Origin: Pythium myriotylum
Taxonomy: Eukaryota; Oomycota; Peronosporomycetes; Pythiales; Pythiaceae
NCBI GenBank assembly: GCA_023091665.1
Contig: JALJCQ010000017.1
Coordinates: forward strand, 434,001 to 498,000
Length of the DNA: 64,000 nucleotides
Direction: 5' to 3'
This document shows positions 52,643 to 60,868 of the stretch, piece after piece. Under the pieces are notes generated by a model, which made no database searches, was not told the origin of the DNA, and saw only the letters and a list, made by a program, of their open reading frames with translations. Position 1 is the first letter of the stretch. The number at the start of each line of letters is the position of its first letter. The position numbers were made by a program, and so were the translations under genes.

Positions 52643-54571
52643 GTGATCTTTGCATCGACTGCGCAGAGCCCAAGCCGCCACGCGCCATGGTCAACATCGG
52701 GCCGCTCACTGCCGTCGCCACGGTCTGTCTCGTCGCCGCAAGTATCCGTCGAAGCGCAGAACGGAGCCGTCCACGCTGCCAACATCCCGACCGCCCCAAC
52801 GACCAAGCCCGCGACGCCCGTCAAGCAAAACGCTGGTGCCACAACAGCGAGCGCCGCCGCGCCAAAGCCAGCAGCAGCTCCAGCAGCTCCAGTCCCTGCC
52901 ACAGGGCAGACCAAGCCAACAGTTGGAGCACCGGGCGCCGCCAAGCCTGCAGCAGGAGCCGCAGCCCCAGCCCCAGCCAAGCAGGCGCCCGCCGCTGCGC
53001 AGCCTCCGGTCGCTACTCCACTGCCCGCTGGAGCCAAAACACCACCAGCTTCTTCCGCCAACTCCGGCACATGGATCGCCAACATCAAACCCAAGCCCAC
53101 GGACACCGCCTGCTACCGCCACGCAGCTTTCTACCACAACAAGGAATGTCCAGTGGGATTCAACTACGACCACGCCCTCACGTGCTGGTCGCAGTGCCCC
53201 ATCGAGTACCCAGTGCAGTGTGGCATGGAGTGCCTTCCACAAGGCAAGGACTGCACGCTTGAGATCCTCACCAAAGTGAGCGCCGTCGCCAATGTTGTCC
53301 TGACTGCAGCCTCGGGTGGCTTCTTCGGTGAGCTCACCAAGGCCGCCAAAGCGGTCCAAGTCGGCGTCGCGTGCGCACAGAAAGTCTACGACGTCACGCA
53401 GAAAGTCATGGGATATCTTGACGAGCTACAGACCCAGGGCAAGCTCACGACTCGCGAAGAGGTCAAGAGCCTCGTCGATAAGACTGACTTCGTGGTTTAC
53501 GACCTGCCCGTCGCCGTTGCCACTTGCATCGGTGTGGACATCCCCAAGGCGCTCGATATGACCAACGACATCTTGGGCGTCGTCAAGCCTCTCGTCATCG
53601 CCATCATCGACGGCAAATTCTCCAAGACCAACCTCAAGGATAAGCTCAACTTCGTCAAGATGTTCAAGAAGGTCTCGGCCTCGGCCACGACGACTGCGCA
53701 AGCTGGCGCAAAGAAACTACCTGAGCTTACCGACAAAGACATTCAGGGCATCATCTCGGCCGGTACCACGTGCGGTGGCCGGATCAAAGAGTTCATCGAC
53801 AAGGTCAAAGACAAGGTGCAGGAGATCATGAATGATGATTTCAATACCCCACTCGAGGCGTTGCAGTTCCTTGTGCTCAACTCGCCTCTCGTTCTCAACG
53901 AGCTACCGGCTGCCACCACCGGGTGCTGGGAAGAGAATGCCCCTGACGGTGTCCAATCCAGCGGCGACTTCTTCACGGCTGTGCAGGTCATGGTCGATAA
54001 GGTCATCGCCTCCGCTTTCGATCACAAGAAAGTGATGCTCAACATCAAAAAGTACCGCCTCGTCATTGCACAGCTCTCCCTCGACGCCATCGCTGTCTTT
54101 GACCCGACGGGCATCGCGGCCATGGTGCGCAAATTCCTTTTGCCCATGTGCAGAATTACTAGCTTCAAGACGCAGATCGCTGACGGCCCGGCTGACAAAG
54201 CCCTCGGTATGGTGGTTGATGGCAAGGCATTCGAAGGGGCCACCGGCACGTGGAAAGCCGTCGGCGACAAAATGCTCACCATCACGTTCACCAGCAAGGA
54301 CAAGTACCCCGTGAAGGTCAACACCCGATCGGGCGGCAAGAAGGAGTTCCAAGTGGAGGTGCCAGTGGGTCAGGTCGTGACGTTCAAGGAGAGCCTCGAC
54401 AAATTTTCAAACAAGACGCTCTACTTGGATCGCTGGCGCAAAGGGCTCTTCGGTATCCCTGGAAAAGGCGGCGGCTCGCTCGCGCTCTGGGTGCCCAACA
54501 ACGCAGCCGGCTCGCTACACCTCGACGTGCCCATCATAGTCACTCACTTCTTCGACAAGGACCCAAAGTGA
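52643..54571 (+). CDS. Secreted-protein paralogue, copy D, signal peptide out of frame
   Basis: 642 codons, nearly identical to copy C, with the same 5-bp deletion (near 52744) that takes the signal-peptide ATG (52687) out of frame. It differs from C in a short block (about 53681-53850): SASATTT for SVSTTTT, TDKDIQG for TDQDIQG, and NDDFNTP for NGDVNTP. In that block C agrees with A and B instead. The seven-Cys module and C-terminal region are kept. Like C, it is either a pseudogene or encodes a non-secreted form. Confidence 0.75.
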   Translation: MIFASTAQSPSRHAPWSTSGRSLPSPRSVSSPQVSVEAQNGAVHAANIPTAPTTKPATPVKQNAGATTASAAAPKPAAAPAAPVPATGQTKPTVGAPGAAKPAAGAAAPAPAKQAPAAAQPPVATPLPAGAKTPPASSANSGTWIANIKPKPTDTACYRHAAFYHNKECPVGFNYDHALTCWSQCPIEYPVQCGMECLPQGKDCTLEILTKVSAVANVVLTAASGGFFGELTKAAKAVQVGVACAQKVYDVTQKVMGYLDELQTQGKLTTREEVKSLVDKTDFVVYDLPVAVATCIGVDIPKALDMTNDILGVVKPLVIAIIDGKFSKTNLKDKLNFVKMFKKVSASATTTAQAGAKKLPELTDKDIQGIISAGTTCGGRIKEFIDKVKDKVQEIMNDDFNTPLEALQFLVLNSPLVLNELPAATTGCWEENAPDGVQSSGDFFTAVQVMVDKVIASAFDHKKVMLNIKKYRLVIAQLSLDAIAVFDPTGIAAMVRKFLLPMCRITSFKTQIADGPADKALGMVVDGKAFEGATGTWKAVGDKMLTITFTSKDKYPVKVNTRSGGKKEFQVEVPVGQVVTFKESLDKFSNKTLYLDRWRKGLFGIPGKGGGSLALWVPNNAAGSLHLDVPIIVTHFFDKDPK

Positions 54572-54891
54572 TTCGTGTTCTCTGGTATCTGGTGGCTCCT
54601 CCATATTGTCTTCGTATGGCTATGCGGATGGACGAGTACTGTAGCTTGAATTCGCGTAAATTTCGCTGCTCCTACTATCACATTGAAATGTGCATACGTT
54701 GAATCCGTGTCCCATCAATCACACAGCGCCGAAAGCCTCTCCGCGTGGCTCAGAAGTTGGACACGTTTGGGTGATAGCCTCAACATGACGGATGACGAGC
54801 CAATCTAGTGGTACCCAATTTTCAATCATGCACCGGAAGGATGCGTCGGGGCATCTGGTGCAGCTTATAAATTGCTCGGGGCCCAAAAGTG

Positions 54892-55253
54892 TTTTTCTTT
54901 TATTACGGAAAGAGTTAGACACCGTGGCGATCGGGGACGACCAACCCAGCGTCAGCTCCCCGGGATCTTACTCTGGTAGACTACGCTTCCTGGTCTGGCG
55001 ACGTACCAGTTCGTGCTGTGTGATTACGTATTGGACTTCGCTTAGTAGATCTCGGTCTGGCCTGATCGGGCGCGTGGCGTGGGAAACATCCGATTCAATT
55101 AGGTCCATGAGCGGGGTGTCCATTGTGGTCCATTCCGAAGTGGCTATCGTCGAGTGGAGCTGGTCCATAGCCTGATTCGCGAGCCAGTCGGCCATTCTGT
55201 TTCCGGCTCGAAGGGTGTGGTGGAACTGGGTCATGGGAAGGGGTCCAAAAGTG
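54892..55253 (-). mobile_element. Truncated LINE (RNase H end) inserted in arm D
   Basis: It is absent from arm C and flanked by the 9-bp duplication CCAAAAGTG (54883-54891, 55245-55253). Minus-strand reading gives an RNase H C-terminal motif, HTLRAGNRMADWLANQAMD, and an A-rich 3' tail (AAAAGAAAAA). These are the hallmarks of a 5'-truncated non-LTR insertion. Confidence 0.75.
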
Positions 55254-55254
55254 A

Positions 55255-55376
55255 AGAACAGTTTAGTAACCAGCGGTGCTCACACCAGCTGCATGGGAAG
55301 AACGAGAAGAGTACAGTACGTATCGACGAGGTTCTCCTGGTCGATAGTGTCGCCCATCCGGTTGAGCGTGCGCGCC
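55255..55376 (-). pseudogene. Fragment of the coiled-coil gene beside copy D
   Basis: Minus strand matches LNRMGDTID-ENLV and the following intron-derived sequence of the 45213-45500 fragment. Confidence 0.7.
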
Positions 55377-55383
55377 TATAAAT

Positions 55384-56835
55384 GCGAAACCAGTCCGCTC
55401 GATGTGGGTTTGGGCAATCAAGACGGATCAACATGGCTACGTGGTGCGTTTCAAGGCTCGTTTGGTGGCCATGGGAAATTGGCAGAGGCCTGGGATAGAT
55501 TTTTAGGAAACGTTCTCGCCCGTTGCGAGAATATCAAGCTTCCGCCTGGTGCTTGGATTGGCGGCGGAGCTTGGGTTGAGTGTGTATGGTGGAGATATCA
55601 ACACGGCGTACTTGAACGCGCGACTCAACATCCCTCAGTATTTGTGTAAAATTGATGGATTTCCTGCAGCGTCTAGCGATCACATCTACGTTGTGCGGAA
55701 GGCACTCTACGGACTCCGACAGGCCGGAAGAGAGTGGAATGAAGAACTTGATAGATGGTTGGAGCAAGCTGGCTATGATCAGTGTGCAACTGAGCCATGC
55801 CTGTACTGGCAAGTATCAAGCGATGGGACAATTGTTCTGGTATTGATCTACGTGGACGACATCCTTTGTGCAACCAACAGTGAGGATCATAAGAGCAAAC
55901 TGTTTGGTGATCTGGACAAAGCGTACGGGATCAAGGACCAGGGAAAGTTATCTTCATATCTCGGCGTTCATGTTCACAGTAATGATGAAAAGATCGTGAT
56001 CAATCAGGCCGCGTATGCGAAGGAGATCCTGTGTAAGTTTGGCTATGAAAACGCACATCCCGTGGGAAACCCGCTCGAGACGCGTCAGCATCTTAAAGCT
56101 GCGTCAGCTGGTGACCAAGTTGATACAAGCTTTGATTATCGAGGTGCAGTGAGAATGCTCATGTACTTGGCGACGTGTACCCGACCCGACCTCGCGTACA
56201 CAGTAGGCCAACTGAGTCGTTACGTGGCTGCACCGACTAAGCAGCATGTCGGCTGTTTGAAGCGAGTGTTACGCTATCTCGCAGGAACTGTGGACCATGG
56301 AGTTACGTACATGAGAAGCAAGAGTGAAACGCGCACGATTGAAATCATGGGGTACTGTGGTAGTGACTGGGCGTCCGACCTCTCCGACCGCAAGAGCACC
56401 GGTGGCTTTGTGTTCTGCCTCGCCGGTGGGGCGATCGCGTGGTCGTCCAGGAAGCAACCAGTAATAGCGCTGTCTACTGCAGAAGCAGAGTATATCGCGG
56501 CCTGTGAGGCAGCAATGGAAGCCATGGGGCAACGGAATGTGTTGACGGAAGTGCTCCCGGGTGTTGACGTTCGCGCACGAATTGGGATTGATAGCCAGAG
56601 CGCGTACATCATGGCATCGAATCCAACCTACTCCAGACGGACCAGGCACATTGAGTTGCACTGGCACTTCGTGCGTGAACACGTGAAGATGGGCTCGTTT
56701 GTGCTTGAGAAGATCAAGGGTGAAGAGAATCCAGCTGACGCCTTTACGAAGGCTCTTGACAAAAATCGGCTCAAGAAGCTGAGCGCGAGAGTCGGAGTGG
56801 GAGCGATCTCCAGCGACGTGATATTGCAAGCGTAG
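55384..56835 (+). pseudogene. pol: Copia Pol, RT-RNase H part
   Basis: The frame begins KPVRSMWVWAIKTDQHG and KARLVAMGNWQRPGIDF. It meets UAG at 55504-55506, then continues ETFSPVARISSFRLVLGLAA. RT motifs follow: DINTAYLNARL, KALYGLRQAGREW and the catalytic LIYVDDILCA. The RNase H part has GYCGSDWASDLSDRKSTGG, LSTAEAEYIAACEA and RTRHIELHWHFVRE, ending at 56835. Protease, gag and integrase are missing. The stop and truncation make it inactive. Confidence 0.85.
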
Positions 56836-57290
56836 TCTTGCAGGAGGGCGTGTTGTCACTGGGATATTTCTGGGCACACAACCGATGGGTTCAGTATTGA
56901 GGTGTATTCGTGGAGAGGGAGCTCTTCTCCGAAGAGTCTCCAAGGTTCTCTCCACTGCTCGATTTTAAGTTTGATGGCTGCTCCGCCCAGCGGACAAGAG
57001 CGACTGCGCATGTGATCCATACTGAGCGCGAGTCACTGTACTGCATGTTGGTGGATGTGGGCGGTGGCGCCCACACACCATGTTGGACGCGAGTGTGGAC
57101 GCGTCCGCCAGAGATCGGAAAGCACGCGGATGGGTCCGCTTCGGGATCAGTGGATGCGAGAGGGCTCGCACGCCACTAGTGGTGCTGCCCAGGGTCAAGG
57201 TCGAGGTTCTGTGGCAAGGTATGCATTTTGTAGGTTTCTGAATAAAACCCTCAGTTGCCAAAACTCTATGTAAGGCAGACGCTCTTCCTG
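55384..57290 (+). mobile_element. Ty1/copia retrotransposon, 5'-truncated, with probable 3' LTR
   Basis: Only the reverse transcriptase/RNase H end of pol remains. A purine-rich stretch (GCAGGAGGGCG) at 56840-56850 is followed by TGTTGTCACTGGGATATTTC, a typical copia LTR start at 56851. AATAAA at about 57240 fits a polyadenylation signal within the LTR; the LTR's end could not be fixed. The 5' side is cut off at the coiled-coil fragment and no 5' LTR is in the window. Confidence 0.8.
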
Positions 57291-57304
57291 CTTTAAACAC
57301 GCCC

Positions 57305-57600
57305 GCCCTCGATGGTTCAAGAGGATTCAGTACACGTACGACTTCAAGCTCGCTGTCATACAGCACTAAGCGTTTGCTGCGTCTGTCGACCTCACCATCG
57401 TCACCTTCTTCTCGCACATTGCGCCGGAGAGAAGGAGCTCGGTACGTTCTCTCATCTCCAAGTGGAGGAAGATGCGCGCGACCATTGAGGAGCTGGCCGG
57501 CAACGTCAGGACTGCTGGCCACACGCGTCGTCGAGACGTCGGCGCGGCCACGGTTCTGGGTCCTGGCCTCGACCACCAAACCTAATCCTTGCCCCGCCGT
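57305..57600 (+). pseudogene. Pogo-like transposase N-terminal relic
   Basis: Plus-strand frame: FKRIQYTYDFKLAVIQH, stop, then VTFFSHIAPERRSSVRSLIS, KWRKMRATIEELAGN and GHTRRRDVGAATVL. This matches the arrangement of the N-terminal HTH and linker of oomycete pogo-type transposases. No catalytic domain follows. Confidence 0.45.
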
Positions 57601-58141
57601 GGACTCGTCAGTGACACCATGTCACTTAGTTTGTGACCGGGCCTGTATTAGGAGAACTTTCTCCATTGACATCTCACAGGCAGCGCGCCTCTAATATGGG
57701 CAAGAAATCGGTAAGTGAGCGATGCTTATGAGATATAGAAGTGAGTATATCGTTTGAAAAATATTAATAGTGAGACGGTTACGTCCCCAAGAGCCACAAG
57801 TTGGGCCCGTGACGCCGCAGCGTCGGCAGCCAGCCCACTGTGATTGGCTGGGAGGCTGAAGGCGCACCTTCAACCTCCATCACCCAAAAACCCACTTGTC
57901 CCTGTCGGTATATGGATACATTCCAACTGTAGCCATGTTCACGTTCGCACTGATACTATGGGTCCCCATCGAATGAAATCTATTCGTTCATTAGACGCTT
58001 CTACTCGACTAGTGGCTTCCAGGGTTCGCGAAGACTCTAGCACCGACTATCGGTATTCAGCACCTTCTCCGAGACTCCACAAGAAAACCTTTTGTTTAGA
58101 CTTCGATCAACGTCGTTTGCGAGACGACACCCGAGTCATGT
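57601..58141. other. Unassigned sequence
   Basis: No gene, repeat or element recognised by eye. Confidence 0.35.
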
Positions 58142-58420
58142 GTACGAACTCCTCCACTCAGTGGCGCTTCTCGGCTTTCTGCCTTTCGCGCTTATTCTCT
58201 TGTGCCTCGTGCTCGGCCTTGAGCAGCGCGAACCGCAACGTCTTGAGCTCGTCCTGCACAGCGATGTTGGCTTCGAGCCGCAGCGCGTGACCGTGATGCG
58301 CACCTGCGCAAATGATAACTGGCGCGAGAACTCATCGGCGTCGTCTCCGTCGTGCGTGTGGATGGTGTCGCTCTCGGGCTCGCGCTTGTAGTCGGGCGTG
58401 GGCACGCCCTTGTCTGCACT
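58142..58420 (-). pseudogene. Fragment of the coiled-coil gene (exon 1 middle)
   Basis: Minus strand encodes REPESDTIHTHDGDDADEFS and RQLSFAQVRI. After a frame change it encodes the equivalent of NIAVQDELKTLRFALLKAEH. This is the middle of exon 1 of the 5655-6999 gene, with indels and a stop. Confidence 0.75.
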
Positions 58421-58741
58421 CACGGGGTTGTACAGGTGCTGCCTTACGAATCAATCACGCGCAATGAGCCGGACGAACGCAACCTGTGGGACACGCTTTA
58501 AGTGTCACTGCGTCGAATATTCTGTATTCTGTGTAACTGAACGTGCGTTCTATCGCGTTGACTCCACGGCTGTAATACTGGCGGAGATGGGCGTATTAAC
58601 ACCACCATTGAAAATCCGGAGGGTTTCTATGCTCGTAAACACATGGGGCAACTAATTAGAAGATGCCAGGGTGCTGTTGATGAAGACGCAGTCTTTTTAA
58701 TATACTCCATTTTCATCAGCAGCACATTGACCGACAATTTG
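58421..58741. other. Unassigned sequence
   Basis: About 320 bp without a recognised gene or repeat. Confidence 0.35.
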
Positions 58742-59550
58742 ACAATTCAAGTGAGGTCTATTAGTCTGCTCTTACAGAGACCGATAGACGGAGCCTTCTC
58801 CAATGTGCTATTAAGGACACCCGCGATGCGTATGCGTTCTTCGGTGCACGACTTGACTGCTTCGTTCGCCGTCGCATCCGCCACGCAGTTTGCAGCACTT
58901 GGATGATGTCGCTAGGTACAAATTTCGAGATAATCGGTGAGGCAGCGTGCACGAGCTTACATCTCCTAGAGTACTTCGTTGCTCGGGACCTTGTAGTTCC
59001 GCATTTGCTGGATAATCATCAAAGCTGTCCCGTACGACCGATAAGGGGGTCTACTTGTGTCTCGCTGCTGCATTGAGTCCGGTCAGCAGGTCTCTGTACT
59101 CTGCTTGACTGTTTGTGGTCACCTCGTGAGCATAGGACAGGGAGGGTGTGAAAGCAACCTCTGTGTTCAAGTCGTTTTGAGCTAGCCGGACGATGATGGC
59201 ACCAGCGCCTCCGGCACCCGGGTTGCCTCTCGATCTCCGTCGGAGAGCAGTAGATACTGCACACTGTAATCGCCGGTAGGTGCGTGGGCGACGGCTGCGG
59301 GGATGCATGCCTCAGGATGTCTCAGGAGTTCGTTCGCAGCGGCGGTGTGGAGGCTCGCTGCGCTGTGGTCCGAGCGCCTCCACCGTAGGTCTCCGAGTGG
59401 CGCCATAAGCCTCGTGTGTAGTCCTCCCTGTCGACCGCCTCCCTCGTCGAAGCGAGTACGAGGGGTTTCGAGCGGCAGTGTTGTTTCCTTCTTGCGCCAT
59501 AATTCCTCGACCACAGATCACACGACACGCTGGCGAGGCCAATTAAAATA
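58742..59550 (-). mobile_element. LINE 3' fragment with decayed RNase H
   Basis: Minus-strand sequence carries RGNPGAGGAGAIIVRLAQND, then SYAHEVTTNSQAEYRDLLTG and LNAAARHK, with stops and frame changes. It has the same 3' UTR and terminal AATAGACCTCACTTGAATTG as the LINE at 34240-34990. A closely related, independently truncated copy. Confidence 0.65.
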
Positions 59551-59579
59551 GGGTGTTTCTTCGGGTGGAGAGAGAACAG

Positions 59580-59632
59580 GCCATCGAACGGTGGTTTGTG
59601 GACAAAAACGAGCCATAATTGAGCTCTCACCA
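59580..59632 (+). pseudogene. Tiny fragment of the coiled-coil gene
   Basis: CCATCGAACGGTGGTTTGTG and the following ~35 bp match the region encoding GGLADKNEPELSSH of the intact gene, with one stop. The seventh dispersed piece. Confidence 0.6.
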
Positions 59633-59640
59633 GTTCCTTT

Positions 59641-59715
59641 AAGAAGTGTTGGGAGATCGATAGACTGTCGATCTCCCAACACTTCTTTAGTGACGACTAT
59701 CGACGATAGTCGTCA
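59641..59715. repeat. Two adjacent perfect palindromes
   Basis: Arms 59641-59660 / 59668-59687 (20 bp) and 59691-59702 / 59704-59715 (12 bp), separated by three bases. Exact complementarity in both. Confidence 0.93.
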
Positions 59716-59945
59716 AGATGGCGCAGGATGAACGCACTGTCACTGATGGCAGTGATGCCTGTCCAACCGTTGCCGAGAGCGGCTTGGAGACCGGCGAGGA
59801 GGCCAGTACTCTGCTTGATTATTCTTGGTCGTGGGCTTTGCCAGGCTGGTAGCTGAGCTCCAGAGGTGTGTGTGTGTGTGTGTGCGTGTGTGTGCGCATG
59901 TGTGCATGTGTGCATGTGTGCATGTGAGGTCTATTGGTCGCGATA
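59697..59945 (-). mobile_element. LINE relic: RNase H piece plus (TG)n
   Basis: Minus strand: NNQAEY followed by LLAGLQAALGNGWTGITAIS and DSAFILRHLDDY, a divergent RNase H segment. The 59862-59925 stretch is a (TG)n/(TGCA)n microsatellite, immediately followed by GTGAGGTCTATTGG, the shared LINE 3'-end motif. Confidence 0.5.
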
Positions 59946-60868
59946 ACAAAAGTAGATTCTGAGCTCCAGAGATGCTCGCCCACTGGGAAATGGGTCAATA
60001 ATTCTGGCGCGAGCCGGCTATAGGTTTCTAAAAGAGTAAACCAATAGACCTCATGTTGAGGAAAAAGCTCCAGAGGTGGAGTGGTGCAGCGTCCGTCTGT
60101 GAGAATCGATGAGGACCGCCTGAGCAGTGCTGAGGCGGCAACTGCGAGAGTCTCAAGATTAGTACAGTACAGTCGGGAACTCGATCAGGATGCCAGATTG
60201 CGACAGTTCAGTTCCACTCTTGCGTGCATCAAAGCCTCCCACTGAGACACGGTGACGCCTGCATCATGATGATTGATCGAGCCGGAAGAAGAGCTCGAAC
60301 ACGGATGAGAAGGCTATCAGCCGTAGACCATTGACGATAAGCATTCTCTTTGTATTCCTCTGAAGGTGAGGTCTATTGGATCGCAATTTGATGAACCCTA
60401 CAACTACCACCCTGTTATTGTCTTCTTTTTGCATGGCGAAAAGCTTTGATATCTGCGGGCGGCCCTGCCATCAAATCAAGACACCCTGATCGTTGACGTT
60501 GTGACTCACAACGTCTGTTAGTCTGATAGACATAATGTAATCAGATCTTGACAGTTGCACTCGACTAGGTGGCGCCACCCATCAACAATTAAGTAGATTA
60601 GACCAGCCCGCCTATGATCCGACCAGCGCAAGGTCAGCGAGTTGCTCCCCCTTTTTATGTGATCCATTCGTGGCCATTCGTATGTGAGCCTCTCGTCACT
60701 CATAAGCCGCTGTACGTAGCCGAACGGCAACTTGATGGCTTCCACGGATAGGTTAAGATCAGTTGTGGTGAGGGCGCGTGTGCCACTCAGCCTTGCATCC
60801 TAGCCTTCTCCACGCTTCGCTCTGCTCCAGTGCCTTATGCAGTCTTGATTTCACCACCAAGCGACAAG
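59946..60868. other. Upstream region of M13 copy 4
   Basis: Non-coding. It contains two more copies of the AGGTCTATTGG / CCAATAGACCT motif (about 60042 and 60365). Closer to the gene are blocks conserved upstream of M13 copies 1 and 3 (AACTTGATGGCTTCCACGGA at about 60730), probably part of the native promoter. Confidence 0.45.

Larger units (their letters stand above)
52267..55371. repeat. Arm D of the second large palindrome
   Basis: Reverse complement of arm C. Similarity to C's upstream flank stops abruptly near 52267, whereas C's native flank continues. D is therefore the more likely derived, inverted copy. It is interrupted by a 362-bp LINE fragment. Confidence 0.88.

Noticed and set aside
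57844..58290. Plus-strand 148-codon frame
   Set aside because: Its second half is antisense to a coiled-coil-gene fragment; no domain in the first half.
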